Of a stretch of 64,000 nucleotides of DNA, positions 53,519 through 62,386 are shown piece by piece. The first letter of the stretch is position 1. Each line of letters starts with the position of its first letter. Source of the stretch: Bradyrhizobium sp. CSA112 (lineage in GTDB: Bacteria > Pseudomonadota > Alphaproteobacteria > Rhizobiales > Xanthobacteraceae). The notes beneath the pieces are model-generated. The model made no database searches. It was not told where the DNA came from and saw nothing but the letters and a program-made list of their open reading frames with translations. Where the stretch lies: NCBI RefSeq assembly GCF_029051645.1, contig NZ_JAACFS010000028.1, positions 41,779-105,778 on the forward strand, given 5' to 3'. The position numbers were made by a program, and so were the translations under genes.

Positions 53519-54508
53519 TCAAAGCGTCACGACAATCTTGCCGAACTGTTCGTTCGACTCGAGAAATCGATGCGCCTCCACGATCTGATCAAACGAAAAG
53601 GTCTTTGCGATTACCGGCTGTAGCGAACCCGACTTCAGCCCCGCGAGCACGAACGCCTTAGCGGCTTCAAGGCGCGCCGGGTCGCCGACGATCTCGTGCA
53701 TGAGGTAGCCGCGCAGCGTCAGGCGCCTGCTCAGCACATTGAACAGCGGAAAAGGTGTCGGCTCCGAACTCAGGCCGCCATACTCGATGAGGACGCCGTC
53801 TGTCGACATCGCCGCCGTCAGAGGTCCAAAGATCGGGCCTCCGACCGCATCGAACACGACCCGAACGCCCGTGGGGCCGGCGATTTCCTTCAGCCGCGCT
53901 TCCAGATTCTCTTCCGCCGAAGCGATCACATGCGCGGCACCGAACCCTAGCAAGGCCCCTCTTTTACAGGACGTCCGCGTCACCGCGATCGCAGTCGCGC
54001 CGATCTGGTTGGCAATCTGAATGGCGGCAAGTCCGACACTGCTGGATGCCGCGGTAATGACCACGAAATCCTCCCGCTGCAGCGTGGCGATCTCGATCAG
54101 TGCGCCATAGGCGGTAACGGTTGGCATCCAGACCGCTGCTGCCGCCTCAAAGCTGAGCGAACGCGGGTGCTGGACAACGAGTTCGGCAGGGAAGCTCGCC
54201 AGCTCGCCATAGGCGGGCCACCGGACCATCGATAGCGAAGGCACCACGCTGACGGCATCGCCCGGCGCGAAGCTGTCGACGCCTGCACCGATCGCTTCGA
54301 CGACGCCGGCTGCTTCCAAGCCAAGCCCGGAAGGTAATGTCGGCGTCTCGATATAAGAGCCGGAACGGAGCAGCACTTCGGCGCGGTTGAGGCCCAACGC
54401 CCGAACGCGGATTTGCACCTCGCCCGGGGCGGGCGGCGGCACATCGATATTCTCGATGCGCAGCACCTCGGGACCCCCATGCTGATGAAAGCGGACGACG
54501 CGAACCAT
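53519..54508 (-). CDS. Zinc-independent MDR/quinone-oxidoreductase-like protein
   Basis: 329 residues, medium-chain dehydrogenase/reductase. GroES-like start (GEVQIRVRALGLNRAEVLLRSG), Rossmann region with ITAASSSVGLAAIQIANQIGA. The structural zinc cysteines are absent, which suits NADPH quinone oxidoreductases. Divergent from a LysR gene, which probably controls it. Confidence 0.88.
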   Translation of the reverse strand: MVRVVRFHQHGGPEVLRIENIDVPPPAPGEVQIRVRALGLNRAEVLLRSGSYIETPTLPSGLGLEAAGVVEAIGAGVDSFAPGDAVSVVPSLSMVRWPAYGELASFPAELVVQHPRSLSFEAAAAVWMPTVTAYGALIEIATLQREDFVVITAASSSVGLAAIQIANQIGATAIAVTRTSCKRGALLGFGAAHVIASAEENLEARLKEIAGPTGVRVVFDAVGGPIFGPLTAAMSTDGVLIEYGGLSSEPTPFPLFNVLSRRLTLRGYLMHEIVGDPARLEAAKAFVLAGLKSGSLQPVIAKTFSFDQIVEAHRFLESNEQFGKIVVTL

Positions 54509-54592
54509 TCGACAAACTCCAAAACAATTGAGCTGAATAGCTATGCCCGAGCGTCATTGGGGCAATAAATCGCTTTCCAAGCAGGACAGTCG

Positions 54593-54605
54593 AAACTAAT
54601 AGTTT
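54593..54605. promoter_or_regulatory. Perfect inverted repeat, candidate LysR operator
   Basis: AAACTA-A-TAGTTT, 13 bp, 7 bp before the LysR start. It contains the T-N11-A type spacing that LysR regulators use only loosely. It lies in the 103-bp gap with the divergent MDR gene. Confidence 0.45.
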
Positions 54606-54611
54606 TGAATT

Positions 54612-55511
54612 ATGGATCGTCTTTCCAGCATGGCCGTATTCGTCAAAGCCGCCGACCTCGGCTCGTTCGCGGCCGCGGCGGATGCGCTCGATCTGTCGGG
54701 GCCAATGGTCGGCAAGCACGTCCGGTTTCTCGAACAACGTCTGGGGGTTCGCCTTATCAACCGCACCACGCGCCGTCAGAGCCTGACCGAGTTCGGCCGC
54801 GCCTACTATGATCGCTGCCGATCAGTGCTCGCTGAAGCCGAGGCCGCGGACGCACTCGCGGCCGAACAACTTTCAGAACCGCGCGGCAAGCTGCGGGTCA
54901 CTATGCCCGTGCTGTTTGGCCGCCGCTGCGTTGCTCCCGTGTTGTTGGAGCTGGCGGGGCGGCATCCCAAACTCGAGCTCGATCTGTCTTTCAGCGATCC
55001 TCTCGTCGACCTTTCGGACGGCGGCTTCGACCTCGCAATCCGCACTGGCACACTGGAGGACAAGGCCGGATTGATCTGCCGTCGCATCGCGCGCCAGCGC
55101 ATGATTGTCTGCGCCTCGCCATCCTATCTGGCGAATCACGGAACGCCGCGCGAGATCGAGGATATCGGCACACATCAAGCGATCCTCTATGGCCGTTCCG
55201 GTCATGTGAGCCCCTGGCTGTTTGCGCGCGACGATCAGCCTCCGATACAGCTCACGCCGGTCAGCCGGTTCCGGCTCGACGATCTCGACGCCATCGCCGA
55301 TGCTGCGGCTGCGGGAATGGGAGTTGCGTGGCTACCGTATTGGCTGGTTCGTGAACGAATTCAGGCAGGCGCCCTTGTCCCGTTACTGCCCAATCAAACT
55401 GGTTTCCTATACGACGGCTATGCGCTTTGGCTGCAGGCGCCTTATTTGCCTCTGAAGTTTCGTCTTGCGGTTGACGCGCTGGCGGCTGCGTTGCCGAGGC
55501 TGATGACGTGA
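54612..55511 (+). CDS. LysR family transcriptional regulator
   Basis: 299 residues. N-terminal winged HTH (1-60, FVKAADLGSFAAAADALDLSGPMVGKHVRFLEQRLGVRLINRTTR) and a periplasmic-binding-like effector domain (90-295). Divergent from the MDR gene at 53519-54508, its likely target. Confidence 0.93.
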   Translation: MDRLSSMAVFVKAADLGSFAAAADALDLSGPMVGKHVRFLEQRLGVRLINRTTRRQSLTEFGRAYYDRCRSVLAEAEAADALAAEQLSEPRGKLRVTMPVLFGRRCVAPVLLELAGRHPKLELDLSFSDPLVDLSDGGFDLAIRTGTLEDKAGLICRRIARQRMIVCASPSYLANHGTPREIEDIGTHQAILYGRSGHVSPWLFARDDQPPIQLTPVSRFRLDDLDAIADAAAAGMGVAWLPYWLVRERIQAGALVPLLPNQTGFLYDGYALWLQAPYLPLKFRLAVDALAAALPRLMT

Positions 55512-55619
55512 ACGGTGATCACGCCGCCCTCCACAGAAACACTGGCAGCGCATGCATCCGCGGTGACTTTATCTGCCAGATCCGTTACTCCTGAGGCGTA
55601 TTTCGCTTAAGGCAACTCG

Positions 55620-56435
55620 ATGAAAGTTCGCGCCAGCAATCTGATGATCGGCACGCTCGTCCTGGTCCTGCTCGGGGGATCGCTGGGCGGGTTTCTCGGC
55701 TACCAGAAGTTCGTCAGCGCCAAGCAGAAGGTGCAGTTCCGCGTGATCTTCGAGGGCTCGGCTTCCGGCCTGCGCAAGGGCGGCAGCGTGAACTTCGCCG
55801 GCATCCGCGTCGGCGAAGTGGTGTCGCTGAAGCTCGACCATCCGCGCCGCGTCGTAGCCCTCGCCATGATCGACGGCAACACGCCGGTGAAGGGCGATAC
55901 CCAGGTCGGCCTCGAATTTCAGGGGCTGACGGGCATTGCGGCAATCTCGTTCACCGGCGGATCGGACGAGGCGCCGACGCCGCCAAAAGGCGCGGACGGT
56001 ATTCCAGAGCTGACCGCCGATCCGGAAGGGATGCTCAACACCCAGGAAAAGATCCGTGCAGCGCTGCGCAACGTCGACCGGGTGATCGCCGACAATGAGG
56101 TGGCGATCAAGGATACCTTAAGGAATTTCGAGACGTTCACGGCCTCGCTGTCCGGCAATGGCGAGAAGATCACCAGCATCATCTCGACCGCCGAAAACGG
56201 CGTCAACGCCGTCGACGGCGCGCTGGCCAGGACCGAGGACTTCCTCGGCAGCCTCGCCAGCGACAAATATGGCGGCGAATTGCTGCCGACCGTGATCTCG
56301 ATGCGCGAGCTGATCGAAAGCTTCGACAAGAAATCCGGGCAGTTGATCGCCGAGACGCGAAAAATGCTCGGCGAGGTCAGCGCATCCGTCAACAAGGCCG
56401 GCCAGAAATTTGGCGGCCCGCCTCCCCGGCGGTAG
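55620..56435 (+). CDS. MlaD/MCE-domain protein (lipid ABC transport)
   Basis: 271 residues. N-terminal transmembrane anchor (LMIGTLVLVLLGGSLGGFLGY, about 8-28), one MCE domain (about 38-115, with VIFEGSASGLRKGGSVNFAGIRVGEV) and a long helical C-terminal part (about 140-265) of the kind that forms a periplasmic tunnel or needle. The partner permease MlaE and ATPase MlaF are not next to it. Binds or passes phospholipid between membranes. Confidence 0.88.
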   Translation: MKVRASNLMIGTLVLVLLGGSLGGFLGYQKFVSAKQKVQFRVIFEGSASGLRKGGSVNFAGIRVGEVVSLKLDHPRRVVALAMIDGNTPVKGDTQVGLEFQGLTGIAAISFTGGSDEAPTPPKGADGIPELTADPEGMLNTQEKIRAALRNVDRVIADNEVAIKDTLRNFETFTASLSGNGEKITSIISTAENGVNAVDGALARTEDFLGSLASDKYGGELLPTVISMRELIESFDKKSGQLIAETRKMLGEVSASVNKAGQKFGGPPPRR

Positions 56436-56475
56436 GCTGCTTCCGCACAATAACCAAAAAGGTGGAACGCCCGAC

Positions 56476-57693
56476 GTGCTCGACAAATCCGCAAGCGTGA
56501 CTGCGCCGCCCGCGACCGTGACCCGCACCGAGAGCGCGGTGCCGCGGGCTTTGCAAAAATATCTGTCGCTCGACGATTTCGAGCCTGTGGCGCGGCGCCG
56601 GATTCCAAAATTCCTCTACGGCTACATCTCCGGCGGCGCCGAGACCGACGCGGCCGTGCGCGACAACCGCAAAGCCTTCGACGATTACGGCTTTGTGCCG
56701 CGCGTGCTCAACGACGTCTCCGGCCGCGACCAGACGGCGACGCTGTTCGGCAAGACCTACGCCTCGCCGTTCGGCATTCCGCCGATGGGCTCTTCCGCGC
56801 TGTGCGCCTATCGCGGCGACATCGTGCTGGCGCAGGCGGCCAGGTCTGAGAATGTGCCGATGATCCTCAGCGCCTCGTCGCTGATCACGCTGGAGGATGT
56901 GCGCGCCGCCAATCAGGCGGCGTGGTATCAGGCCTATCTCGCAGGCCTGCCCGAGCGGATCGAGCCGTTGGTCGATCGGGTGGCGGCGGCCGGCTACGAC
57001 ACCTTCGTCATCACCGCCGACGTGCCGGTGCCGCCGAACCGCGAGAACAACATCCGCAACGGCTTTCAGGTGCCGCTTGCGATCACGCCGCGCGTTGCCT
57101 GGGACACGGTCACTCATCCGCACTGGCTGTTCGGCACCTGGGCGCGCACCGTGATGAATTTCGGCATGCCGCATTTCGAGAACATGGATGCCAAGCGTGG
57201 CCCGCCGGTGCTGGCGAAAAACCTGATGCGCAACATCGGCGCCCGCGACCAGCTCGCCTGGAAGCACGTCGAACTGATCCGAAGGAAGTGGAAGGGCAAG
57301 CTCGTGATCAAGGGCCTGGTGTCGCCGGCGGATGCACGCATCGCGCGCGAGAGTGGCGTCGATGGCGTGATGCTGTCCAACCATGGCGGCCGGCAGCTCG
57401 ACTACACGGTGTCGGGCCTGCGCACGCTGCCGGAGATCGCAGCCGAGGCCAAAGGCATGACTGTCATGGTCGACGGCGGCATCCGCCGCGGCACCGACGT
57501 GATCAAGGCGCTCGCGCTCGGCGCGCATTTCGTCTGGGTCGGCCGCCCCTTCCTCTATGCGGCGATCGCCGGCGGCGAAGCCGGCGTGCAGCGCGCGATC
57601 ACGCTCTTGAAAGCCGAGATCGACCGCGATCTTGCATTGCTCGGCATCCGCAAGCTCAGCGAGATCACGCCGGATCTGGTAAGGAAGTTCTAG
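56476..57693 (+). CDS. FMN-dependent alpha-hydroxy-acid dehydrogenase (LldD/lactate dehydrogenase-like)
   Basis: 405 residues from GTG 56476, with AAGGTGG 12 nt upstream. TIM-barrel with the family marks: KFLYGYISGGAE, PPMGSSALCAYRGD, SNHGGRQLD (catalytic histidine and arginine), MVDGGIRRGTDVIKALALGA and WVGRPFLY. Oxidises L-lactate or a related 2-hydroxy acid and feeds electrons to quinones. An earlier in-frame start at 56410 would overlap mlaD. Confidence 0.9.
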   Translation: MLDKSASVTAPPATVTRTESAVPRALQKYLSLDDFEPVARRRIPKFLYGYISGGAETDAAVRDNRKAFDDYGFVPRVLNDVSGRDQTATLFGKTYASPFGIPPMGSSALCAYRGDIVLAQAARSENVPMILSASSLITLEDVRAANQAAWYQAYLAGLPERIEPLVDRVAAAGYDTFVITADVPVPPNRENNIRNGFQVPLAITPRVAWDTVTHPHWLFGTWARTVMNFGMPHFENMDAKRGPPVLAKNLMRNIGARDQLAWKHVELIRRKWKGKLVIKGLVSPADARIARESGVDGVMLSNHGGRQLDYTVSGLRTLPEIAAEAKGMTVMVDGGIRRGTDVIKALALGAHFVWVGRPFLYAAIAGGEAGVQRAITLLKAEIDRDLALLGIRKLSEITPDLVRKF

Positions 57694-57740
57694 AGCATGA
57701 TGATTTTTGGTTAGATCGATTTGGCCGCAGACGCGCTTCA

Positions 57741-57882
57741 CCTCTCCCGCTTGCGGGGGGTCGAGACGAGCGAAGCTCGCTCTTAGGTCGGCGCGAAGCG
57801 CCGGGTGGGGGGCTCTCTCCACTCGGGCAGTGTAGCCCGCGGAGACACCCCCACCCCAGCCCTCCCCCGCAAGCGGGAGAGG
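57741..57882. repeat. Long intergenic inverted repeat, family G
   Basis: CCTCTCCCGCTTGCGGGGGG...CCCCCGCAAGCGGGAGAGG with nested hairpins (GAGCGAAGCTCGCTC, GGCGCGAAGCGCC). About 140 bp. It fills most of the gap between convergent genes. Confidence 0.85.
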
Positions 57883-57938
57883 GAGCGCACCTTCTTCGTG
57901 GTCGCAATCAAACCCAATTTCATCGTGCTTTGGAAGGC

Positions 57939-58520
57939 TCACCTCTGACCGTCGTGCACTGAAATCGCGTCCACCGATAGCCCGCCGATGCGCGCGTGTG
58001 TTCGCCCGCCGGTCGCCATCACCAGTCCGAACACGATCTCATCGCGCCGCGGCGCGTCCCAGATCGTCATCTCGGCGGTGCCGAAATGGCTGCGGACATA
58101 CGCCGCCTCGATGTGGCCGAGCGGCACCATCAGCCGCGTTCCAAGCGTGCCGACGGTCTTGGCCGCGGGAACGATAGCCTTGGCCTGCGCGATCACTTCG
58201 CGGATCGCAGCACCACCGGCCTCGTGCCAGACCGCGCCGTGCTCGAGTTCACCGTCACTGCCGACGATTGCGCCTTTGCCATAGGCTTCGATGGCATCCT
58301 TGCCGCCCAGTCGCTCGCATAGCGTTCTCGCCAGTTGCCGGCCGAGATCGCGCAAATCAGCCTGAAACGGCATCAGGTCCGGCTCAAAGCGCCCGGCATA
58401 GGGATTATTGATCACGGCAAGCGCGGTGCCGATCAATAGCGGCTGCGTCCGGCGCGGCCCGCGTTCGTGCCAGATTCCCTCGATCGAAACCTGTGTCTTG
58501 CGGATATCGTAAGCCGTCAC
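57939..58520 (-). CDS. DUF1185 (amino acid synthesis family) protein
   Basis: 193 residues. Conserved stretches NNPYAGRFEPDLMPF, GKGAIVGSDGELEHGAVWHEAGGAAIREV and VPLGHIEAAYVRSHF match DUF1185, often labelled an amino acid synthesis protein without proof. Start overlaps the FAH stop (ATGA), so the two are coupled. Confidence 0.85.
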   Translation of the reverse strand: MTAYDIRKTQVSIEGIWHERGPRRTQPLLIGTALAVINNPYAGRFEPDLMPFQADLRDLGRQLARTLCERLGGKDAIEAYGKGAIVGSDGELEHGAVWHEAGGAAIREVIAQAKAIVPAAKTVGTLGTRLMVPLGHIEAAYVRSHFGTAEMTIWDAPRRDEIVFGLVMATGGRTHARIGGLSVDAISVHDGQR

Positions 58521-59386
58521 GACTGCGCGCTCTCGTCAACGACGGGGTTACGCAACACGCCGATCTTCTCCACCTCGACTTCGACGACGTCGCCCGGCAC
58601 CAGGAAAATCGGCGGCTTGCGTGTGAAGCCGACGCCGGCCGGCGTGCCGGTGGCGATGACGTCGCCCGGCATCAGATCGAAAATCTCGGAGGCGTAGTTG
58701 ATCAGCCGCGGAATCGAAAAGATCAGGAAGGACGTATCCGATTTCTGAACGACGTTGCCGTTGACGCGGGTCTCGAGCTTCAGTTTCGTCGGATCCGGCA
58801 ACTCATCCGTCGTCACCATCCAGGGCCCGAACGGTCCCGTGCCGACGAAATTCTTGCCGGCCGCGATCTGCTGGGCGTGCCTCTGATAATCGCGCACGCT
58901 GACGTCATTGTAGATCGAGTAACCGGCGACGTGCTGCATGGCATCGGCTTCGGAAATATGGCGACCTGGCTTGCCGATGATCACGGCAAGTTCACCCTCC
59001 CAATCCAGATTTGTCGAGACCTTGGGCCGGATGACCGGCGCGTTGTGGCCGACTTGCGAGCGCCAGACCCGCAGGAAGATCGGCGGAAACGCCGTGATCT
59101 CCCGCTGCATACCGAAGGCGACGGCTTCCTGGTGATGGTCGAGATAGTTGCGCACGGCGCAAACAATCTTCTCAGGACGGGGAATGACCGGAAGATAGTT
59201 GATATCCGCCAGCTTCAGATCCGGCTTGTGGCCGGCCACGATGCTGTTCCGCTTTTCGAAATCGGGGCTTGCGATGAAGTCCTGCAGCGTGGCGTGGGAC
59301 AGCTTGCTGCCGAGGTCGACCACGCCATCGCCGACGATCGCTCCCCAGCTCTCCCTGCCGTTGTTCAGAAATGAAAGCAGCCGCAT
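58517..59386 (-). CDS. Fumarylacetoacetate-hydrolase (FAH) family protein
   Basis: 289 residues. FAH-type fold with KIVCAVRNYLDH, metal-binding glutamate in DWEGELAVIIG, and IYNDVSVRDYQ. Members cut or isomerise 2-oxo acids made by ring cleavage (for example HpaG-like or fumarylpyruvate hydrolase). Start ATG 59386 with AGAAGG upstream. The first gene of a two-gene operon. A palindrome shared with the other promoter precedes it. Confidence 0.9.
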   Translation of the reverse strand: MRLLSFLNNGRESWGAIVGDGVVDLGSKLSHATLQDFIASPDFEKRNSIVAGHKPDLKLADINYLPVIPRPEKIVCAVRNYLDHHQEAVAFGMQREITAFPPIFLRVWRSQVGHNAPVIRPKVSTNLDWEGELAVIIGKPGRHISEADAMQHVAGYSIYNDVSVRDYQRHAQQIAAGKNFVGTGPFGPWMVTTDELPDPTKLKLETRVNGNVVQKSDTSFLIFSIPRLINYASEIFDLMPGDVIATGTPAGVGFTRKPPIFLVPGDVVEVEVEKIGVLRNPVVDESAQS

Positions 59387-59443
59387 GCGATCTGTATCCT
59401 TCTCGTTGGCGCCTTCTGGGTTTAGATTTCGCTTAAACCTACT

Positions 59444-59455
59444 ATTTTCGAAAAT
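59444..59455. promoter_or_regulatory. GntR operator candidate, copy 1
   Basis: ATTTTCGAAAAT, perfect 12-bp palindrome (wider context CTATTTTCGAAAATCT). An identical one is at 60321-60332. About 58 bp before the FAH gene. Confidence 0.65.
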
Positions 59456-59542
59456 CTGGCAGAACGCAACAAAATTCGCGCATGGACGGCATCCGTCGAG
59501 TTCTCCTAGCGAGGAGGGCCGCCGCCAGCCGCCCGCTGGCAA

Positions 59543-60244
59543 TCAGCCGGCGCTGATCACGCCGGCGGCGTATTTTGCGACGTTGTCGGACGTGGTCTGG
59601 ATATGGCTGGCGATCAGGGCGCACGCCTGATCGGCATTGCGGCCGATCCCGGCCTGCATCAATGCCCGGTGTTCGCCGGCCTTGTCGCGAGGCCGCGGGC
59701 GGTACAATGCCGACAAATTCCGGTAGCGCTCGGCACGATCGAACAGCGAATTACGCACGGCAAGCAGTGTCGGCGACCCGGATGCCGAGACCAGCGCCTC
59801 ATGGAACTGGCGATGCGCCGACTTCCATTCGGCGTTGCCGGCATAGTCTTCCGGTGCCCGCTCCTCGATCTTGGCGAGCCGGTGCAGGCACGAAATAACC
59901 CTTATTTCCCAGTCATCGTCGCCGCGCTCGATGGACCGCCTGATCAGATCGACCTCGATCAGGATGCGGGCGTGGGTCAGGTCGTGCAGGTCTTCGAGCG
60001 TCACCGGCGCGACCTTGTAGCCCCGCTGCTCCTCGGCGACGACAAGCCCTTCCGCCACCAGCAACGTCAGAGCTTCGCGCAGCGTCGAGAAGCTGGCGCC
60101 GAACGACAGGCGCAACGCATCGAACTTCAGCGATTCGTTCGGCTTGAGCTGGCAGGTGACGATCTCGTTTCGCAGCCGGTGCGCGATGTCGGAAGCGAGT
60201 GTCTTGCCGAATTCCTTGCGCGCCTTGAGGGCAGTCGTTGTCAT
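59543..60244 (-). CDS. GntR family (FCD domain) transcriptional regulator
   Basis: 233 residues from ATG 60244. N-terminal wHTH (about 20-85, LRLSFGASFSTLREALTLLVAEGLV) and a C-terminal all-helical FCD domain (about 90-230, with EVDLIRRSIE and HRQFHEALVSAS holding metal-type histidines). It likely controls both flanking catabolic transcription units through the ATTTTCGAAAAT sites. An earlier in-frame start at 60394 runs through the operator and is rejected. Confidence 0.92.
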   Translation of the reverse strand: MTTTALKARKEFGKTLASDIAHRLRNEIVTCQLKPNESLKFDALRLSFGASFSTLREALTLLVAEGLVVAEEQRGYKVAPVTLEDLHDLTHARILIEVDLIRRSIERGDDDWEIRVISCLHRLAKIEERAPEDYAGNAEWKSAHRQFHEALVSASGSPTLLAVRNSLFDRAERYRNLSALYRPRPRDKAGEHRALMQAGIGRNADQACALIASHIQTTSDNVAKYAAGVISAG

Positions 60245-60302
60245 TGATTCTCTCGTGACCCCGAAGGCCGCGATCCTAGCCCAAAAGAAACCCGTTGCAA
60301 TA

Positions 60303-60332
60303 ATTTTCGCAATGAGCAATATTTTCGAAAAT
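60303..60332. promoter_or_regulatory. GntR operator candidate, copies 2 and 3
   Basis: 60321-60332 is the perfect palindrome ATTTTCGAAAAT, identical to the copy at 59444. 60303-60313 is a near-copy (ATTTTCGCAAT). Both sit in the divergent GntR/MDR promoter. Confidence 0.65.
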
Positions 60333-60373
60333 AGAGAATTTGGGAGGGCCGCTCGGATGAAGGCGCTATTCGG

Positions 60374-61369
60374 ATGAAGGCTGTACTGGTGCATCGCCCT
60401 GGAGGCCCTGAGGCGCTCGACTACACCGAGGTGCCGATGCCGGCACTGGGCGGGCAGGACGTTCTAATCCGGGCCAGGGCCTTCGGCGTCGGCCAGCCCG
60501 ACAAGCTGATCCGCAGCGGCGTCTACAAATGGATGCCGCCGTTGCCGGCCAACCCCGGAAACGATGTGGCCGGGATCATTGAAGCCGTCGGCCCAGAGGT
60601 GAGCGGGCTTTCTGTCGGCCAGAGGGTGCTGTTGAGCGCGCGCGACCTTGCCCAGCGCGGCGGCTGCTACGCCGAGTATGTAGCAGCGCCTGCGGACGCC
60701 GTGCACGTCCTGCCCGAGAATGTCGCGTTCGAGGACGCCGTCTCCGTGCCGAACTATCAGGTCGCCTGGGCGCTGCTGCACAATTGCGGGTCCGCTACGC
60801 CGCCCTACTCCGCCCTCATCATCGGCGCGGCCGGCGGCGTCGGAACGTCGCTGGTTCAACTCGCGAAAATCGCCGGGATGAAGGTGATCGGTACCGTCTC
60901 TACGCCTGAGAAAGCCGCCTTCGCGCGAAAAATGGGCGCGGATGAGATCATCTTCTATCGCGACGAGGACGTGGTGGTCCGCACCCGCGCGCTGACGGGC
61001 GGACGTGGCGTCAGCCTCGTGCTCGATCATGTCTGCGGCCCGGAATTCTATTCCTATCTCGGCGCGCTCGACAAATGGGGCACCATCGTCTCCTACAATG
61101 CATTTGCCGGCCTGCCGACCGAAAACCTGATGGGCGAGATGCGGAAATATCTCGATATCTGCCCGGCGATCCGCTGCTTTTCCTTTCACATCTATGATCA
61201 CGACCGCGAAGGCCGGCGCGAGATCATGCGGAGGATGATCGGCTACCTCGCCGACGGCGCCATCCGGCCGGCGATCTTCAAGCGCTTCAAGCTCGCAGAA
61301 GTTCGCGCCGCGCATGAACTGCTCGATTCCGGCGCGGCGTTCGGGAAGATCGTGATGACTCCGGAGTGA
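60374..61369 (+). CDS. MDR/quinone-oxidoreductase-like protein
   Basis: 331 residues. Medium-chain reductase with PGNDVAGIIEAVGPEVSGLSVGQRVLL and AAGGVGTSLVQLAKIAGMKVI (NADPH fold). No structural zinc site. First gene of the plus-strand catabolic unit. Just upstream a six-codon frame (60357-60377, MKALFG) ends in TGA overlapping this ATG. Confidence 0.88.
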   Translation: MKAVLVHRPGGPEALDYTEVPMPALGGQDVLIRARAFGVGQPDKLIRSGVYKWMPPLPANPGNDVAGIIEAVGPEVSGLSVGQRVLLSARDLAQRGGCYAEYVAAPADAVHVLPENVAFEDAVSVPNYQVAWALLHNCGSATPPYSALIIGAAGGVGTSLVQLAKIAGMKVIGTVSTPEKAAFARKMGADEIIFYRDEDVVVRTRALTGGRGVSLVLDHVCGPEFYSYLGALDKWGTIVSYNAFAGLPTENLMGEMRKYLDICPAIRCFSFHIYDHDREGRREIMRRMIGYLADGAIRPAIFKRFKLAEVRAAHELLDSGAAFGKIVMTPE

Positions 61370-61420
61370 GCCGGGCGCCCGCACAGTCCAAATGGTTGCC
61401 TGAATTCAAGAGGTCACGAG

Positions 61421-62329
61421 ATGATCAAGGTCAAGCGGCTACGACACGTCACCTTCACAAGCGCTGACGTCGAAGCGCAAGTCGACTACTATCAATCCGT
61501 CATCGGGCTCGCCGTGATCGGACGGGACGCCCGCCGGGTTTTTCTCGGCACCGAGTCCGATGAACTCACGCTGGTTCTCGAGCAGGGCGCAGCCTCTCAT
61601 TTGACCACCATCGCCTATGAGGTTGCACCCCACCTCGATCTGGCTGACCTGCAGAAGCCGCTGGCAAGCCTCGACATCAAGTCGGAAATCAGGAGCGACA
61701 CGGCGCCTGGAATTGCGAAGGCGCTGGTTTTCAACGATCGGGACGGGCTTCAGGTCGAGCTGTTCTCCAGATGGGAGTTCTGCAAGCCCGTTGAGCCGAT
61801 CCGCGGCCTGGCCGTCGCCAAGCTCGGTCACGTCGCGCTCTACACGCCCGATCCCGAGCGGGCTGCCAAATTCTACGGCGACGTTCTCGGCTTCCGCGTA
61901 TCGGACCGGATCGAAGAAAATTTCGTCTTTATGCGCTGCGGCCCCGAGCATCACGCGATGAACTTTGCGCGCGGCACTGAGGCCCGCCTGCATCATCTGG
62001 CGTTCGAACTGCGCGACGCCTCGCACATGCATCAGGCCTGCGACCTCCTGGGACGCAAGGGATTCCAGATCCTCTGGGGGCCGGTGCGACATGGCCCCGG
62101 CCACAACGTGGCGCTCTACCACCACAATCCCGATCGCTACCTGATCGAGCTCTATTACAGCATGGACCTGATGCTCGACGAAGAGCTCGGCTATTTCGAG
62201 CCGCGTCCCTGGCATCATGATCGTCCGCAGCGGCCGAAGACGTGGGTGGGATTGCCGCGCGACGTCTGGGGCGTCGGCCCGGCCAAGGAGGCCCACGAGT
62301 TTTCTCCGGCAATGCGCGGCGCAAAGTAG
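61421..62329 (+). CDS. VOC-family extradiol-type dioxygenase
   Basis: 302 residues, two VOC modules. The second module holds the likely iron ligands H137 (LGHVAL), H191 or H192 (RLHHLAFE) and E243 (YLIELYY), with H235 (HHNPD) as an active-site base. That is the pattern of type I extradiol (catechol meta-cleaving) dioxygenases. The first module lacks the set. Likely cleaves an aromatic or enediol diol. Substrate unknown. Confidence 0.85.
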   Translation: MIKVKRLRHVTFTSADVEAQVDYYQSVIGLAVIGRDARRVFLGTESDELTLVLEQGAASHLTTIAYEVAPHLDLADLQKPLASLDIKSEIRSDTAPGIAKALVFNDRDGLQVELFSRWEFCKPVEPIRGLAVAKLGHVALYTPDPERAAKFYGDVLGFRVSDRIEENFVFMRCGPEHHAMNFARGTEARLHHLAFELRDASHMHQACDLLGRKGFQILWGPVRHGPGHNVALYHHNPDRYLIELYYSMDLMLDEELGYFEPRPWHHDRPQRPKTWVGLPRDVWGVGPAKEAHEFSPAMRGAK

Positions 62330-62386
62330 CTGCGCAGCGCCCACGAACAGCCGAACGGCTGACGTCAAAACAACAAAACACCAGGG

